Shown here: one piece after another, positions 9,949 through 18,091 of the stretch | How positions within the stretch are numbered: position 1 is the stretch's first letter | Layout: every line of letters starts with the position of its first letter | Assembly (NCBI GenBank): GCA_965212525.1 | Contig: CBDBVC010000013.1 | Location: 124,001 to 188,000, forward strand | Length of the DNA: 64,000 nt | Origin: SZUA-38 sp965212525 | Lineage (GTDB): Bacteria; Pseudomonadota; Gammaproteobacteria; Xanthomonadales; SZUA-38 | Reading direction: 5' to 3' | Made by a program: the position numbers and the translations under genes | The notes under the pieces: generated by a model | What the model saw: only the letters and a program-made list of their open reading frames with translations | What the model was told of the DNA's origin: nothing | The model's database searches: none

Positions 9949-12057
9949 ATGAAAACCCAATCACTCATGCTGCTCTGGTGCCTTACCAGTACAGCACTGA
10001 TGGCGGCACCACCCACCGTCGATATCGCCAGTGTACAGAGTCTGTCCGATCAGCCAGTCCTGGTGGCCAGTGCCATGATTGCAGAGGATACCAAATCAAC
10101 TACCAGGACCATTGACGAGGCATCGCTGATGGCGGCATTCGACAATCACCCCGACCTGGTCTATGCCACCCCGATGGCCGTTGATGCGACGGACTTCAAA
10201 TCACTGCAGCATTACGGCTCCTATCTGATCGAGCTGGCGGATGGAAACATCATCGAGGTGATTGCCGAGCGCAAGAAGACTGTCATGGATCGCATGCTGT
10301 TTGTCAGCGGGCCCATCGCCGGTTTTGAAGACGAACAGATCGCCCGTGCCACGGTGGCCTTCACCGATGAGGGCATGATCGCAGATCTGCAATTGCCTGA
10401 TGGTCAGTACCAGATCCGTTCTGTCGCCGGCATGAACTGGCTGTTCGACCCTGAGGCGCTCGCCAATATGGATAACATGGGAACACTGATCGGCGATCAG
10501 CCTGCCCTCCATCTGGGTCACGATCCTGAGATCGGTCATCAGCACGGCAATGCCTCTACCAAATCAACCTTTACGACACTCAATGTGGCACTGGTACTGA
10601 GCAAGACTCACGGCACCAATGCAAGCGGTATATCATCAGCACTGTACAGGCTGGAACTCGCCAATGATGAACTGGAGCGCACAGGGGTCAATCTGCGGTA
10701 CAACCCGACCCTGGTGACTCGGGTCAAACCGTCACGCGACAACCAGCTCAATAATCGTTCAGACATTACAGCTCAGAACTTTAGCGCTTCCGGTACCAGC
10801 TGGCTCGATCTGAATTTTTCGGGTTTGCAGACCAGTCCGTCAAATCTCAGCAGTGTTCACATCAATCAGTATGTCCTGCTGATTGGCCCAGGTTCTGACA
10901 CCTTGTGTGGTGCCACCGTGACAGCACCCAACCAGACCGGACGATACAGTGTGGTTCGGGCAAATGGCTGTACCGACCCCTGGACGATGGCCCACGAACT
11001 TGGCCATAACCTGAGTTGTGTGCACGAGGATGGCGCGATCAAACCGTTCAATCTGTTTGGTGATCCTGCTCTTCCCGCAGTCTGGAAGAGTGTCATGACA
11101 ACAGGCTATTCTGCTCAAGCCGTGCCGCGCCAGTTCAAGATCTTCTTCACAGCCGGCAATGACAGCCCGACGAGCATGCTTTGTGGCGGTTTCTGTAACA
11201 CCTTCCCTGCTGCCGCACACGATTGTGCCGGCAAGATGGAAGCAGTGGCCCCAGGCATGGCCAACCAGTTTGATGTAATCAATCTGCCGGCAGCCAGTAT
11301 CCCGCCCGATGCCTTCGAGGTAGACGATACGGCCAGTCTGGCCAGCGATTATCTCGGTGTCGCGCAGAATCACAACTTTCACGACAACGGTGATTCCGAC
11401 TGGATACGCTACTACAGCACACCGGCCCAGATCAGCATTCGCACCACCAACCTGGGCCCCAACGCCGACACCTGCATGAGACTTTACCGTTCAAATTCAA
11501 CGGCCACGGGCACCTCTGGCGGCATCATCGCCTCCAACTGTGATGGTGGGCCTGGCCAATCCTCGGTCATCAACTTTACCCAGAATGACGAATGGGTGTA
11601 TTACATACGAGTCTATTCTCAGAATAGCAATGTCTCAGGTCAGGGCACCAATTACACCTTCAGCCTGACAGCGACACCGCTGTCGTCGACACCGGATGCC
11701 TGGGAAGTGGATGATACGGCCAGCCAGGCTTCATCCTATCTGGGATCACCACAGGCACACGACTTCCATGATGCCGGTGATGTGGACTGGATTCTCTATT
11801 ACGCCCCTGCAGGCTTCAGAACGATCACGGCCACCGCCATTGGCAGTAATTCAGATCCCTGTATTCGTCTGTATCGATCTAACAGTACAGCCACAGGCAC
11901 ATCGGGCGGCATTATCGCGTCCAACTGCGATGGCGGGCCTGGTCAATCAGCACGAATCGTGTTCAACCAGCCCGATGATTTCGTTTATTTCGTCAGAGTT
12001 CATCACCAGACGAATGGCTTTGGAGCCAACACCCAGTATTCATTGAGTGTTCAATAA
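9949..12057 (+). CDS. Secreted metzincin metalloprotease with two tandem C-terminal repeats
   Basis: The start at 9949 follows GAGGAGA; the ATG at 9934 overlaps that site and is unlikely. The 702-residue product has a signal peptide (about 20 residues), a propeptide-like region to about 200, and a zinc protease domain with HELGHNLSCVHE (ligands His349, His353, His359; Glu350 catalytic). A Met-turn, SVMTTG (Met383), follows. The HExxHxxxxxH plus Met-turn pattern defines metzincins of the reprolysin/M12B-like type. Two copies of a roughly 129-residue module follow, beginning PDAFEVDDTAS and PDAWEVDDTAS. They resemble bacterial pre-peptidase C-terminal domains used in secretion or substrate binding. 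A long block is identical in both copies (RLYRSNSTATG to GGPGQS). Secreted proteolysis is inferred, and type II export is plausible because gspA/gspB lie at the end of the window. Confidence 0.85.
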   Translation: MKTQSLMLLWCLTSTALMAAPPTVDIASVQSLSDQPVLVASAMIAEDTKSTTRTIDEASLMAAFDNHPDLVYATPMAVDATDFKSLQHYGSYLIELADGNIIEVIAERKKTVMDRMLFVSGPIAGFEDEQIARATVAFTDEGMIADLQLPDGQYQIRSVAGMNWLFDPEALANMDNMGTLIGDQPALHLGHDPEIGHQHGNASTKSTFTTLNVALVLSKTHGTNASGISSALYRLELANDELERTGVNLRYNPTLVTRVKPSRDNQLNNRSDITAQNFSASGTSWLDLNFSGLQTSPSNLSSVHINQYVLLIGPGSDTLCGATVTAPNQTGRYSVVRANGCTDPWTMAHELGHNLSCVHEDGAIKPFNLFGDPALPAVWKSVMTTGYSAQAVPRQFKIFFTAGNDSPTSMLCGGFCNTFPAAAHDCAGKMEAVAPGMANQFDVINLPAASIPPDAFEVDDTASLASDYLGVAQNHNFHDNGDSDWIRYYSTPAQISIRTTNLGPNADTCMRLYRSNSTATGTSGGIIASNCDGGPGQSSVINFTQNDEWVYYIRVYSQNSNVSGQGTNYTFSLTATPLSSTPDAWEVDDTASQASSYLGSPQAHDFHDAGDVDWILYYAPAGFRTITATAIGSNSDPCIRLYRSNSTATGTSGGIIASNCDGGPGQSARIVFNQPDDFVYFVRVHHQTNGFGANTQYSLSVQ

Positions 12058-12068
12058 TCGATCTCTTC

Positions 12069-12098
12069 CCAGTGCGCTGCAGCAATGCAGCGCACTGG
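12069..12098 (+). terminator. Hairpin terminator after metalloprotease gene
   Basis: A perfect 12-bp inverted repeat, CCAGTGCGCTGC and GCAGCGCACTGG, surrounds the loop AGCAAT. It begins 11 bases after the stop at 12057 and is followed by TCTTCGTTAT. Confidence 0.75.
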
Positions 12099-12209
12099 TC
12101 TTCGTTATAACCCACCGCAAGATTGCCTGTTACGATCAAAGATGAGACTCGGCTCCCTGGAAGCCAGTCTCGTACTGTTAGAATAATCCAGAGCCTCAAC
12201 GAGAAGCAT

Positions 12210-12716
12210 ATGCCATTCACGCCACTCCACATGGGCCCGGGCCTGCTGATCAAGTCACTGCTGCAGGGCAGTTTCAGCCTGATGGTGTTCGGCTGGACCC
12301 AGATCGTGATGGACATTCAACCACTCATCGTACTGTTGAGCGGTGAGGGTCACCTGCACGGATTCACCCACACCTTTGTCGGTGCCAGCCTGATTGCCGT
12401 CTTTTCTGCACTCACTGGAAAGTACCTGTCCGAACTCGGATTGGTGATATTACGCATCTCCGCAGATAGCCCCATTCGAATCGCATGGTGGATTGCATTT
12501 CTCAGTGCGTTCATCGGCTCGTATTCTCATGTTGTCCTCGACAGCATGATGCATGCCGACGTTGAACCATTCTGGCCATTCACTACAGCCAACCCCATGT
12601 TGTCCTGGAGCAGTGCTGCTACCGTCCACCGGATCTGTCTGTACACCGGATTGCTGGGAGCAGCCATCTATTTCGCACTCAACTGGCGACTGATTCAACA
12701 GCAGCAGTGGCGCTGA
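12210..12716 (+). CDS. Integral membrane protein, YdjM/DUF457-like putative metal-dependent hydrolase
   Basis: The start at 12210 (MPFTPLHMGPG) is chosen because this opening is typical of the family and earlier in-frame codons encode no membrane-protein sequence. The 168-residue product has four to five hydrophobic segments. Conserved polar residues lie next to membrane helices: HLHGFTHT at residues 49-56, and SHVVLDSMMHADVEPFWPF at about 108-126. These His/Asp patterns match inner-membrane proteins annotated as membrane-bound metal-dependent hydrolases, whose substrate is unknown. It is not in an operon; hairpins precede and follow it. Confidence 0.6.
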   Translation: MPFTPLHMGPGLLIKSLLQGSFSLMVFGWTQIVMDIQPLIVLLSGEGHLHGFTHTFVGASLIAVFSALTGKYLSELGLVILRISADSPIRIAWWIAFLSAFIGSYSHVVLDSMMHADVEPFWPFTTANPMLSWSSAATVHRICLYTGLLGAAIYFALNWRLIQQQQWR

Positions 12717-12828
12717 TCGGGCCGCTCTGTATAAGCAATACCTGGGGTTTTTCCACTGCAAAAATCTTTCCTGATTCCTGAAGAATGATGCCCGAGTTTT
12801 CAAATGTCAGGCATAATTATAAAAATGA

Positions 12829-12960
12829 TTGACAAATATCGCTGATCACTGACAATACACCTTGCCGTCTGCTGTATGTTCAATCAGGTATCTCTCCCAC
12901 AGATGCGAATACAGCAGATCACCGGCCTGCTGGTGAGGACCAGCAGGCCGGTGGTATTTT
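12829..12960 (+). ncRNA. Candidate small RNA with its own promoter and terminator
   Basis: A consensus -35 (TTGACA, 12829-12834), a 16-bp spacer and a -10-like GACAAT (12851-12856) would start a transcript near 12863. A perfect 15-bp hairpin (arms CACCGGCCTGCTGGT at 12920-12934 and ACCAGCAGGCCGGTG at 12939-12953) is followed by TATTTTC. The unit of about 100 nt contains no open frame with a ribosome site. It sits alone in a 438-bp gap (12717-13155), more than 200 bases after the previous stop. It resembles no RNA family known to me. It could also simply be a distant terminator of the 12210 gene. Confidence 0.4.
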
Positions 12961-13050
12961 CGCTTCATCGCATCAGATCAATCCTTTTTACAGAACATGC
13001 ATGTTAATTCAAGCGGGCACTCATCTGAATGGTACTTGTCACGAGTATTT

Positions 13051-13091
13051 CAAACGATCGTTTGACTTTTTGTCTTTCTGCACGGTAAGCT
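13051..13091 (+). promoter_or_regulatory. Lipase promoter with PsrA-like palindrome over the -35
   Basis: TTGACT (13062-13067) and TAAGCT (13086-13091), 18 bp apart, form a plausible sigma-70 promoter 65 bp before the lipase start. A perfect 14-bp palindrome, CAAACGATCGTTTG (13051-13064), overlaps the -35. It fits the G/CAAAC-N4-GTTTG/C pattern reported for PsrA, a TetR-family fatty-acid-responsive regulator. Control by fatty acids is inferred. Confidence 0.45.
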
Positions 13092-13155
13092 CAGAGCCGT
13101 TACCATTGAGCGGTAGCACACAGCAGTTAATCATGGAAACCTTGAGGGAGGGGAT

Positions 13156-14103
13156 ATGACTCATTCACGCAACGTGGGTGTCGCTGTTTTTCTGGCTGGA
13201 TTATTGCTTTGCTGCAGCACGGCACAGTCTGCCTGGTGGAACAGTTCGTACACCAAGACCAGAAACCCGATTGTACTTGTTCATGGCCTGTTCGGCTTCG
13301 ACCAGGCGTTCGGACTCTACGATTATTTCTACCGCATACCTGGCGCGCTGGAAGACGGTGGTGCCACGGTCTATATCGCCGATGTCTCGGCAGCCAATTC
13401 CAGCGAGCTTCGCGGTGAACAGCTGATCGAGCAACTCGATACCCTGCGAGCACTCTACGGTCATGCGCGGTTCAATCTGATCGGTCATTCACACGGTGCA
13501 CCTACCGTCCGCTATGCCGCATCAGTGAGACCAGATCTTGTTGCATCCGTCACCTCGGTGGGCGGACCCAACGCCGGTAGTCCGGTCGCCGATGCCGTGC
13601 GTACCGTGGCACCACCGGGTTCGTCACTGGAAGCCATGCTGGCCGCACTCACCAATGCGCTGGCCGTATTCATAGAAGCCATCTCCGGCGGGACAGGTGA
13701 CCCACAGGATGTGGTCGATGCACTGGATGCACTGACCAGCGACGGTGCTGCTGCTTTCAATGCCAACTACCCTGAAGGCATGCCCGTCACCAGTTGTGGT
13801 GAGGGTGCCTCTGTGGTCAATGGAATCCGCTACTACTCATTCAGTGGCACCGGCGTTTTCAGGAACGCACTGGATCCGGCCGACTACGCCCTGGCGGCCA
13901 CCAGTGTGTTCTTTTTCGGATCGGCCAATGACGGCCTTGTCGGTCGTTGCTCATCCCATCTGGGCGATGTACTGCGTGACAATTACCCGTGGAATCACGG
14001 CGATGAGGTGAACCAGGTACTCGGACTGCGCGGTCTGTTTACCCCCAACCCGACATCGGTCTACCGTGCACACGCCAACCGGCTGAAGAACCGGGGATTG
14101 TAA
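13156..14103 (+). CDS. lipA: Secreted triacylglycerol lipase (family I)
   Basis: The 315-residue product has a signal peptide (about 25 residues) and the features of Pseudomonas/Burkholderia-type lipases. These are the oxyanion-hole motif NPIVLVHGLFGFD (residues 37-49), the nucleophile elbow GHSHG (Ser112), the acid in FFFGSANDGLVG (Asp259) and the catalytic His281 in PWNHGDEVNQ. Cys214 and Cys265 are placed to form the usual disulfide. These enzymes hydrolyse long-chain triacylglycerols outside the cell. They need a membrane-anchored foldase and type II export. The foldase gene follows directly. A strong ribosome site (GGAGGGG) precedes the start. Confidence 0.95.
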   Translation: MTHSRNVGVAVFLAGLLLCCSTAQSAWWNSSYTKTRNPIVLVHGLFGFDQAFGLYDYFYRIPGALEDGGATVYIADVSAANSSELRGEQLIEQLDTLRALYGHARFNLIGHSHGAPTVRYAASVRPDLVASVTSVGGPNAGSPVADAVRTVAPPGSSLEAMLAALTNALAVFIEAISGGTGDPQDVVDALDALTSDGAAAFNANYPEGMPVTSCGEGASVVNGIRYYSFSGTGVFRNALDPADYALAATSVFFFGSANDGLVGRCSSHLGDVLRDNYPWNHGDEVNQVLGLRGLFTPNPTSVYRAHANRLKNRGL

Positions 14104-15075
14104 TTGGCCAGATGGCTTCATATTGCAGGATGGTCGTCGCTGACGATCATCCTGTTGTGGTTCAGTCATGCACCGGATTCCGGACAGAGAGGAATCACTG
14201 AGCCCAGGCGGCCTGATGCGTTGACCCAGCCTGAAGCAGCTGTTCCTGCTGAGTCTCAGAATACGAATGCGTCATTACAGTCGCCACGACTCAAGGTGAT
14301 CGACAGAGCCGGCCCGATTGTCAGTTACATTGACACCGAACCGGATGGTGCAATTCAGACACAAGCTGACGGAAGCCTGATTCGGAATCGGGAACTGAGA
14401 CGATTGTTCGATTATTTTCTGTCCGCAATGGGCGAACTGGAACTGGATGAGATCCGCACCGAACTGATTGCATTTATCGATCGATCGGGAAACAGCCATC
14501 TGTTACCTGACATTCTGGATGCATTTGATGATTACCAGCAGTATCTGCTGGCACTTGAATCGTTTTCGCTCTCTCTGGATCCCGATCTCAAACTGGCCGA
14601 TCGTCTCGAGCTGCTGTCCAAATTTCGCCGTCAGACACTCGGCGAGACACTGGCTGCTGACTATTTTGCAGACGAGGAAGCCTATGCCCGTTACAGGCTG
14701 GCCAAGTCAGGGCGTACGGTTGATCTTCAGCCGGAGGAGAGTGAGCAGGAACGCTGGCAGAGGGTCGAGGACCTGGCCATGGGTCATCAGACCGTGATTG
14801 ATGAAACCCGTGATTTCGAGCAGGAACAGATGAACGCTGCTGCCCGGTTCAGCATTCGCAGCCAGCAATACGGGGACGCTGCCGCAATTCGTCTTGCCGA
14901 ACTGGATCAGTCACGTTCGGAATTCAATGACATGGTTTCTCACTATATTGATCAGCGCAGACACATCGAGAAGTCAGGTAATGATCGAATGGTGCTGAAG
15001 CAACTTCATGCCCGCTACACAGCGCACGAGCTGAAGCGTTTACAGGTCTACTGGCAAGCTCACAAGAATGGGTAG
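14104..15075 (+). CDS. lipB: Lipase-specific foldase (lipase chaperone)
   Basis: The frame starts with TTG directly after the lipase stop (TAATTG), indicating translational coupling. The 323-residue product has an N-terminal membrane anchor (about 8-20), a variable linker, and the Lif signature RRLFDYFLSAMGE (residues 99-111), which matches RxxFDY(F/C)LSAxGE. The rest is helical and Glu/Arg-rich, as in the extended arms that clasp the lipase. In the family this steric chaperone folds the lipase in the periplasm and stays in the inner membrane. Length fits known foldases (about 320-350). A convergent hairpin ends the operon. Confidence 0.93.
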   Translation: MARWLHIAGWSSLTIILLWFSHAPDSGQRGITEPRRPDALTQPEAAVPAESQNTNASLQSPRLKVIDRAGPIVSYIDTEPDGAIQTQADGSLIRNRELRRLFDYFLSAMGELELDEIRTELIAFIDRSGNSHLLPDILDAFDDYQQYLLALESFSLSLDPDLKLADRLELLSKFRRQTLGETLAADYFADEEAYARYRLAKSGRTVDLQPEESEQERWQRVEDLAMGHQTVIDETRDFEQEQMNAAARFSIRSQQYGDAAAIRLAELDQSRSEFNDMVSHYIDQRRHIEKSGNDRMVLKQLHARYTAHELKRLQVYWQAHKNG

Positions 15076-15111
15076 TTAGCCACGGCGAGCTGTTCATTAT
15101 CGACATCAGAA

Positions 15112-15139
15112 TTCAATGGCCGGCAAGCCGGCCATTGAA
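15112..15139. terminator. Bidirectional hairpin between convergent genes
   Basis: Arms TTCAATGGCCGGC and GCCGGCCATTGAA are perfect complements around AA. The hairpin lies between the foldase stop (15075) and the stop of the minus-strand gene (15159), so it can serve both. Confidence 0.7.
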
Positions 15140-15158
15140 CATTCAGACTCTGAAAATT

Positions 15159-15908
15159 TTATTGAAATGCAGGGGAATTGCAGGCAGCGCTATTATTGTA
15201 ATACATCGTCTCAGAACATTGATTACCGAACGGCAATACACTCACATAACCCCAGGATGAGGCCCAGCACTGGAAGGTGGGCGCTATTGTTGCCAGCGAG
15301 TCGGCACGAATCAGAAAGCCACTACCGATGGCTTGCCCATAGTCATAATCTGAACCGACAACGGGTGACGTAATGTACGTGTTGCTTTCTACAAGTTTTT
15401 CACCGGGCGACAAGGGGCCGAACTCATCGTATTGCGCGCTCATCGAGACAAAGGGCTGTGCAAAGGTGAACCAGCCGTAAGTTGTCTCGAAGCGTGCATT
15501 ACCCGAACACAACTTTGTGGGTGGATCAGATTTCTGCATCGCCTGATTGAGCTCGACCAGTTGCATCTCAAGATCCAGCAGCCTCAGTTCCTCACGGGCG
15601 CTGAGCAATTTGGTTTCGGATTGCGCAGTAAGCACATCGATGGATTCCTGAACCCGATTTGCTGCCAGGCGCATTGCGGCATTGCCAAACGCAATTGTGG
15701 TTATTGTGTCGCCGTCTCGCTGAAACACATCCTGATCTATCGCGACCCATTCCGGATCCAGTTCCAGTTCAGCCGGACCAGAGACACTGAAAGTAGTCTT
15801 GTGAGTCGTATTCAGTGCCCACTCTGGATCAACCTCAGGGTTCTTTTCAGCCATGACGGAAGTGGCCATGGAACAGGCAATGGCTAATGCAGTTAATTTG
15901 GTTTTCAT
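15159..15908 (-). CDS. Secreted protein of unknown function, paralogue of the gene at 7576-8271
   Basis: The 249-residue product has a signal peptide (cleavage after SVMA at residue 20). DPEW occurs twice, at about 27-30 and 51-54. VFQRDGDTITTIAFG follows at about 60-75, then a helical segment (about 78-125) and a C-terminal domain with four cysteines and repeated aromatic/Gly/Ser stretches. The order of motifs and spacing match the 7576 gene, so the two form a paralogous pair with low identity. The ribosome site GAGGAATTAAAG precedes the ATG. An inverted repeat lies at 15938-15974 in the leader. Function is unknown; export is inferred from the signal peptide. Confidence 0.75.
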   Translation of the reverse strand: MKTKLTALAIACSMATSVMAEKNPEVDPEWALNTTHKTTFSVSGPAELELDPEWVAIDQDVFQRDGDTITTIAFGNAAMRLAANRVQESIDVLTAQSETKLLSAREELRLLDLEMQLVELNQAMQKSDPPTKLCSGNARFETTYGWFTFAQPFVSMSAQYDEFGPLSPGEKLVESNTYITSPVVGSDYDYGQAIGSGFLIRADSLATIAPTFQCWASSWGYVSVLPFGNQCSETMYYNNSAACNSPAFQ

Positions 15909-16291
15909 CTTTAATTCCTCATTGAATTGTCATTTCAGGTATCGGCTGGCATACGCTCCAGATAATCCGATACCGACTTGTCGCTGGTGATCACAGAGTC
16001 AGCACCAAACAGACGATGCATCCGCGACAGACAAATTCTGACGGGTATTGTGAAATCCGGTGATCGATTAGAGGACAGAAAGTATTGTTGTCAGGACAAA
16101 TCGCAGTTGGCCAGCGATTCCTTAACCTGGAATTCCTGTTTTATTAACAAAATCAGCAACTAAGCCGCCTGGTTTTCCATCAGGTTGGCCCTGGACATAC
16201 TTGTCAGATTTGCCTTTCTGGCACGATACTCTCGTATACTCAAGGCGCGTTTTGGCGTGTCGCCTGAACAGATTGAGAACAGCTACTCGGA
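15909..16291. other. 383-bp intergenic region
   Basis: The region contains the leader of the minus-strand gene starting at 15908, with an 8-bp perfect inverted repeat (GGTATCGG at 15938-15945, CCGATACC at 15967-15974; 21-bp spacer). That could be an operator or a 5'-UTR hairpin. I see no gene and no clear terminator for the cupin gene that ends at 16292. Confidence 0.4.
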
Positions 16292-16612
16292 TCAATTGTG
16301 GTTTTCTGATGAGAACCAGAACTCGATCTCGTCTGTGTCCTGTTCGAATTCTGCAGCGTGTTCCACCTGGGCAGGCACGTGGTACCAGTCGCCGACACCT
16401 ATCCGATGCCGCTCTCCATTCATGATGAGTATCAGTTCACCGCGTGTGATGACACCATGATTGTCGGTGTCATGGCGATGCGGTGGTATCGAGGTTCCGG
16501 CCGGATAAGAGGCAAACAGCACATCGGCACCCTCGGCCGGTAATCGGTAGGCATCAAAACGACCATCATAGAGTGACAGTTCACGAATCCGCTGCGGGTA
16601 TTTTCCTTTCAT
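16292..16612 (-). CDS. Small single-domain cupin protein
   Basis: The 106-residue product is one cupin barrel. Motif 1 is PPHRHDTDNHGVITRGELIL (residues about 43-62), giving the His-x-His and Glu metal ligands. Motif 2 is GDWYHVPAQVEHAAEF (about 73-88), with the last His ligand. Such small cupins bind a metal and act as enzymes or sensors of small molecules, and the substrate cannot be told from sequence. The ribosome site GGAG lies 7 bases before the ATG. The gene lies 30 bp downstream of the beta-helix gene on the same strand and may be cotranscribed. Confidence 0.75.
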   Translation of the reverse strand: MKGKYPQRIRELSLYDGRFDAYRLPAEGADVLFASYPAGTSIPPHRHDTDNHGVITRGELILIMNGERHRIGVGDWYHVPAQVEHAAEFEQDTDEIEFWFSSENHN

Positions 16613-16642
16613 GGACAGGCTCCATCGAGTGATGGAATCAGC

Positions 16643-18091
16643 TTATTCAAATCCGTCGCTGAACACCAGATCCGACGGCCCTGCCGGTTTTATTTCCAGC
16701 GCCAGCTGCCAGCCCGGATTGCTGCCCTCGCCGTCATAGGCACCGAGGATGGTGTGAGTTCTGTTCTGGTCGTTGAAATCGATATCCGAATCGACAAAGG
16801 CAGCGATGGGTGAGACATCCACATTGTTGCCTGACAGTGTGCCCGTCAGTGGAAAGAGATCAAGCCTGTTGCCAGACCCGGCGATGTTGCCATCGGGATT
16901 GACCAGGTACTGAGCAGCATTGATCAGTAAATCGCTGAGATTGTCGGCCTGAGTCCCACCTGCCAGTGGCGTCCCTGTGGTGAACACGGCATTGCCACGC
17001 ACCAGCTGCGCGAATGCACCATTGACCGTACCTGAGATGAACACACCGTCATCACTGGACAATATGGTGTTCTCAAACACACGAATGCGACGAACCTCGC
17101 CGTTCTGAGGCTGAATGAACATCGCCGGGCCCTGTGTGTTGAACAGCAGGTTACCGTAGAAAATCACATTGCCCTCGCCCTGGAACAGGGCCTCGAAACC
17201 GGTAGGATTCTGATAGAAGAAATTGCCGTAAATCAGATAATCGTCATTGGAACCGTCCCCGCTCAGTGGAAATGTACCCACCAGCAGATTGGGCCGGGCA
17301 GCCCCGCCCGAGGACGAATTACCACTCTTGTGAAACACATTCTGTCGAATCACAGTCTGGCCTGTTGCTGGCAGGCTCTCGTAGCCCGTTCCCGATGGTC
17401 TGCTGGCCGCAAACTGGTGCTTGACCTGCATGTTGTAGCCGACCGTATCCCGGATCAGATTGAATTCGATCAGGCCATTGACGAAGTGCTGGGCACCATC
17501 CGAGTTACCGAAATAGATCCCGGTACCAACGCGCTCGATGACTGTCTGACGTACCACCCAGTTCCATGCCGGCCCCTTGGTCGAAATGCCAACCTGCTGC
17601 TGATCGAAATCAAAATCGTGGATCCAGAGGTTTTCCAGCGTGATGTGATGCGACCAGGGATTGGGATGGGCACCTTGCAGATTGATGTCGGACTTGACCG
17701 CGTCCAGATCGGTCGTGCCGGTGCCATCAATTTCCACGTTTCGCAGTACCAGATAACTGGAATTCCTGACCTGCACCACATTGCGCACACCATTGATCGG
17801 GGCACCCACGAAAACGGCGGATTGATCCGACGGGCCTTCGATCACGATACAGTTGTTTTCACTGCCATTGAGATCGTACAGCCTGAGTCCGTTCTGATAG
17901 GTTCCATTGCCCAGCCTGATCAGATCGCCGGGCAGAGCCGTATTGATGGCCGTTTCGTAATTCTGTGGCGTTGCATCCACGGTACGCAAGGTCACCGTGC
18001 TGGCACATCCGCCGTAGGCACCTGCGAGTTCGGTGAGTGCCATCACCTGGCCTGACAGAAACAGGGCGAAGATTGTCATCCATGTTCGCAT
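16643..18091 (-). CDS. Exported right-handed beta-helix protein
   Basis: The 482-residue protein has a signal peptide (MRTWMTIFALFLSGQVMA, about 18 residues). An opening strand, NYETAINTALPGDLIRLGNG, follows, which is typical of parallel beta-helix (pectate lyase-like/PbH1) proteins. From about 100 to 400, strands alternate with Asn/Gly turns (YLVLRNVEIDGTGT, HHITLENLWIHDF, VIRQNVFHKSG, VIFYGNLLFN), as in polysaccharide lyases and adhesins. No catalytic set is certain, so lyase activity is only a possibility. The chain ends LVFSDGFE, the same tail as in the M23 peptidase. It is transcribed away from the membrane-protein pair starting at 18430. Confidence 0.8.
   Translation of the reverse strand: MRTWMTIFALFLSGQVMALTELAGAYGGCASTVTLRTVDATPQNYETAINTALPGDLIRLGNGTYQNGLRLYDLNGSENNCIVIEGPSDQSAVFVGAPINGVRNVVQVRNSSYLVLRNVEIDGTGTTDLDAVKSDINLQGAHPNPWSHHITLENLWIHDFDFDQQQVGISTKGPAWNWVVRQTVIERVGTGIYFGNSDGAQHFVNGLIEFNLIRDTVGYNMQVKHQFAASRPSGTGYESLPATGQTVIRQNVFHKSGNSSSGGAARPNLLVGTFPLSGDGSNDDYLIYGNFFYQNPTGFEALFQGEGNVIFYGNLLFNTQGPAMFIQPQNGEVRRIRVFENTILSSDDGVFISGTVNGAFAQLVRGNAVFTTGTPLAGGTQADNLSDLLINAAQYLVNPDGNIAGSGNRLDLFPLTGTLSGNNVDVSPIAAFVDSDIDFNDQNRTHTILGAYDGEGSNPGWQLALEIKPAGPSDLVFSDGFE

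Noticed and set aside
15985..15995. CRP-type site around TGATCAC
   Set aside because: TGATCAC also occurs near 7494 and 9832, but the TGTGA-N6-TCACA symmetry is not met at any of these places.
17330..18055. Long plus-strand open frame (241 codons) opposite the beta-helix gene
   Set aside because: It is antisense to a gene with a clear signal peptide and family pattern, lacks a ribosome site and has no protein-like motifs.
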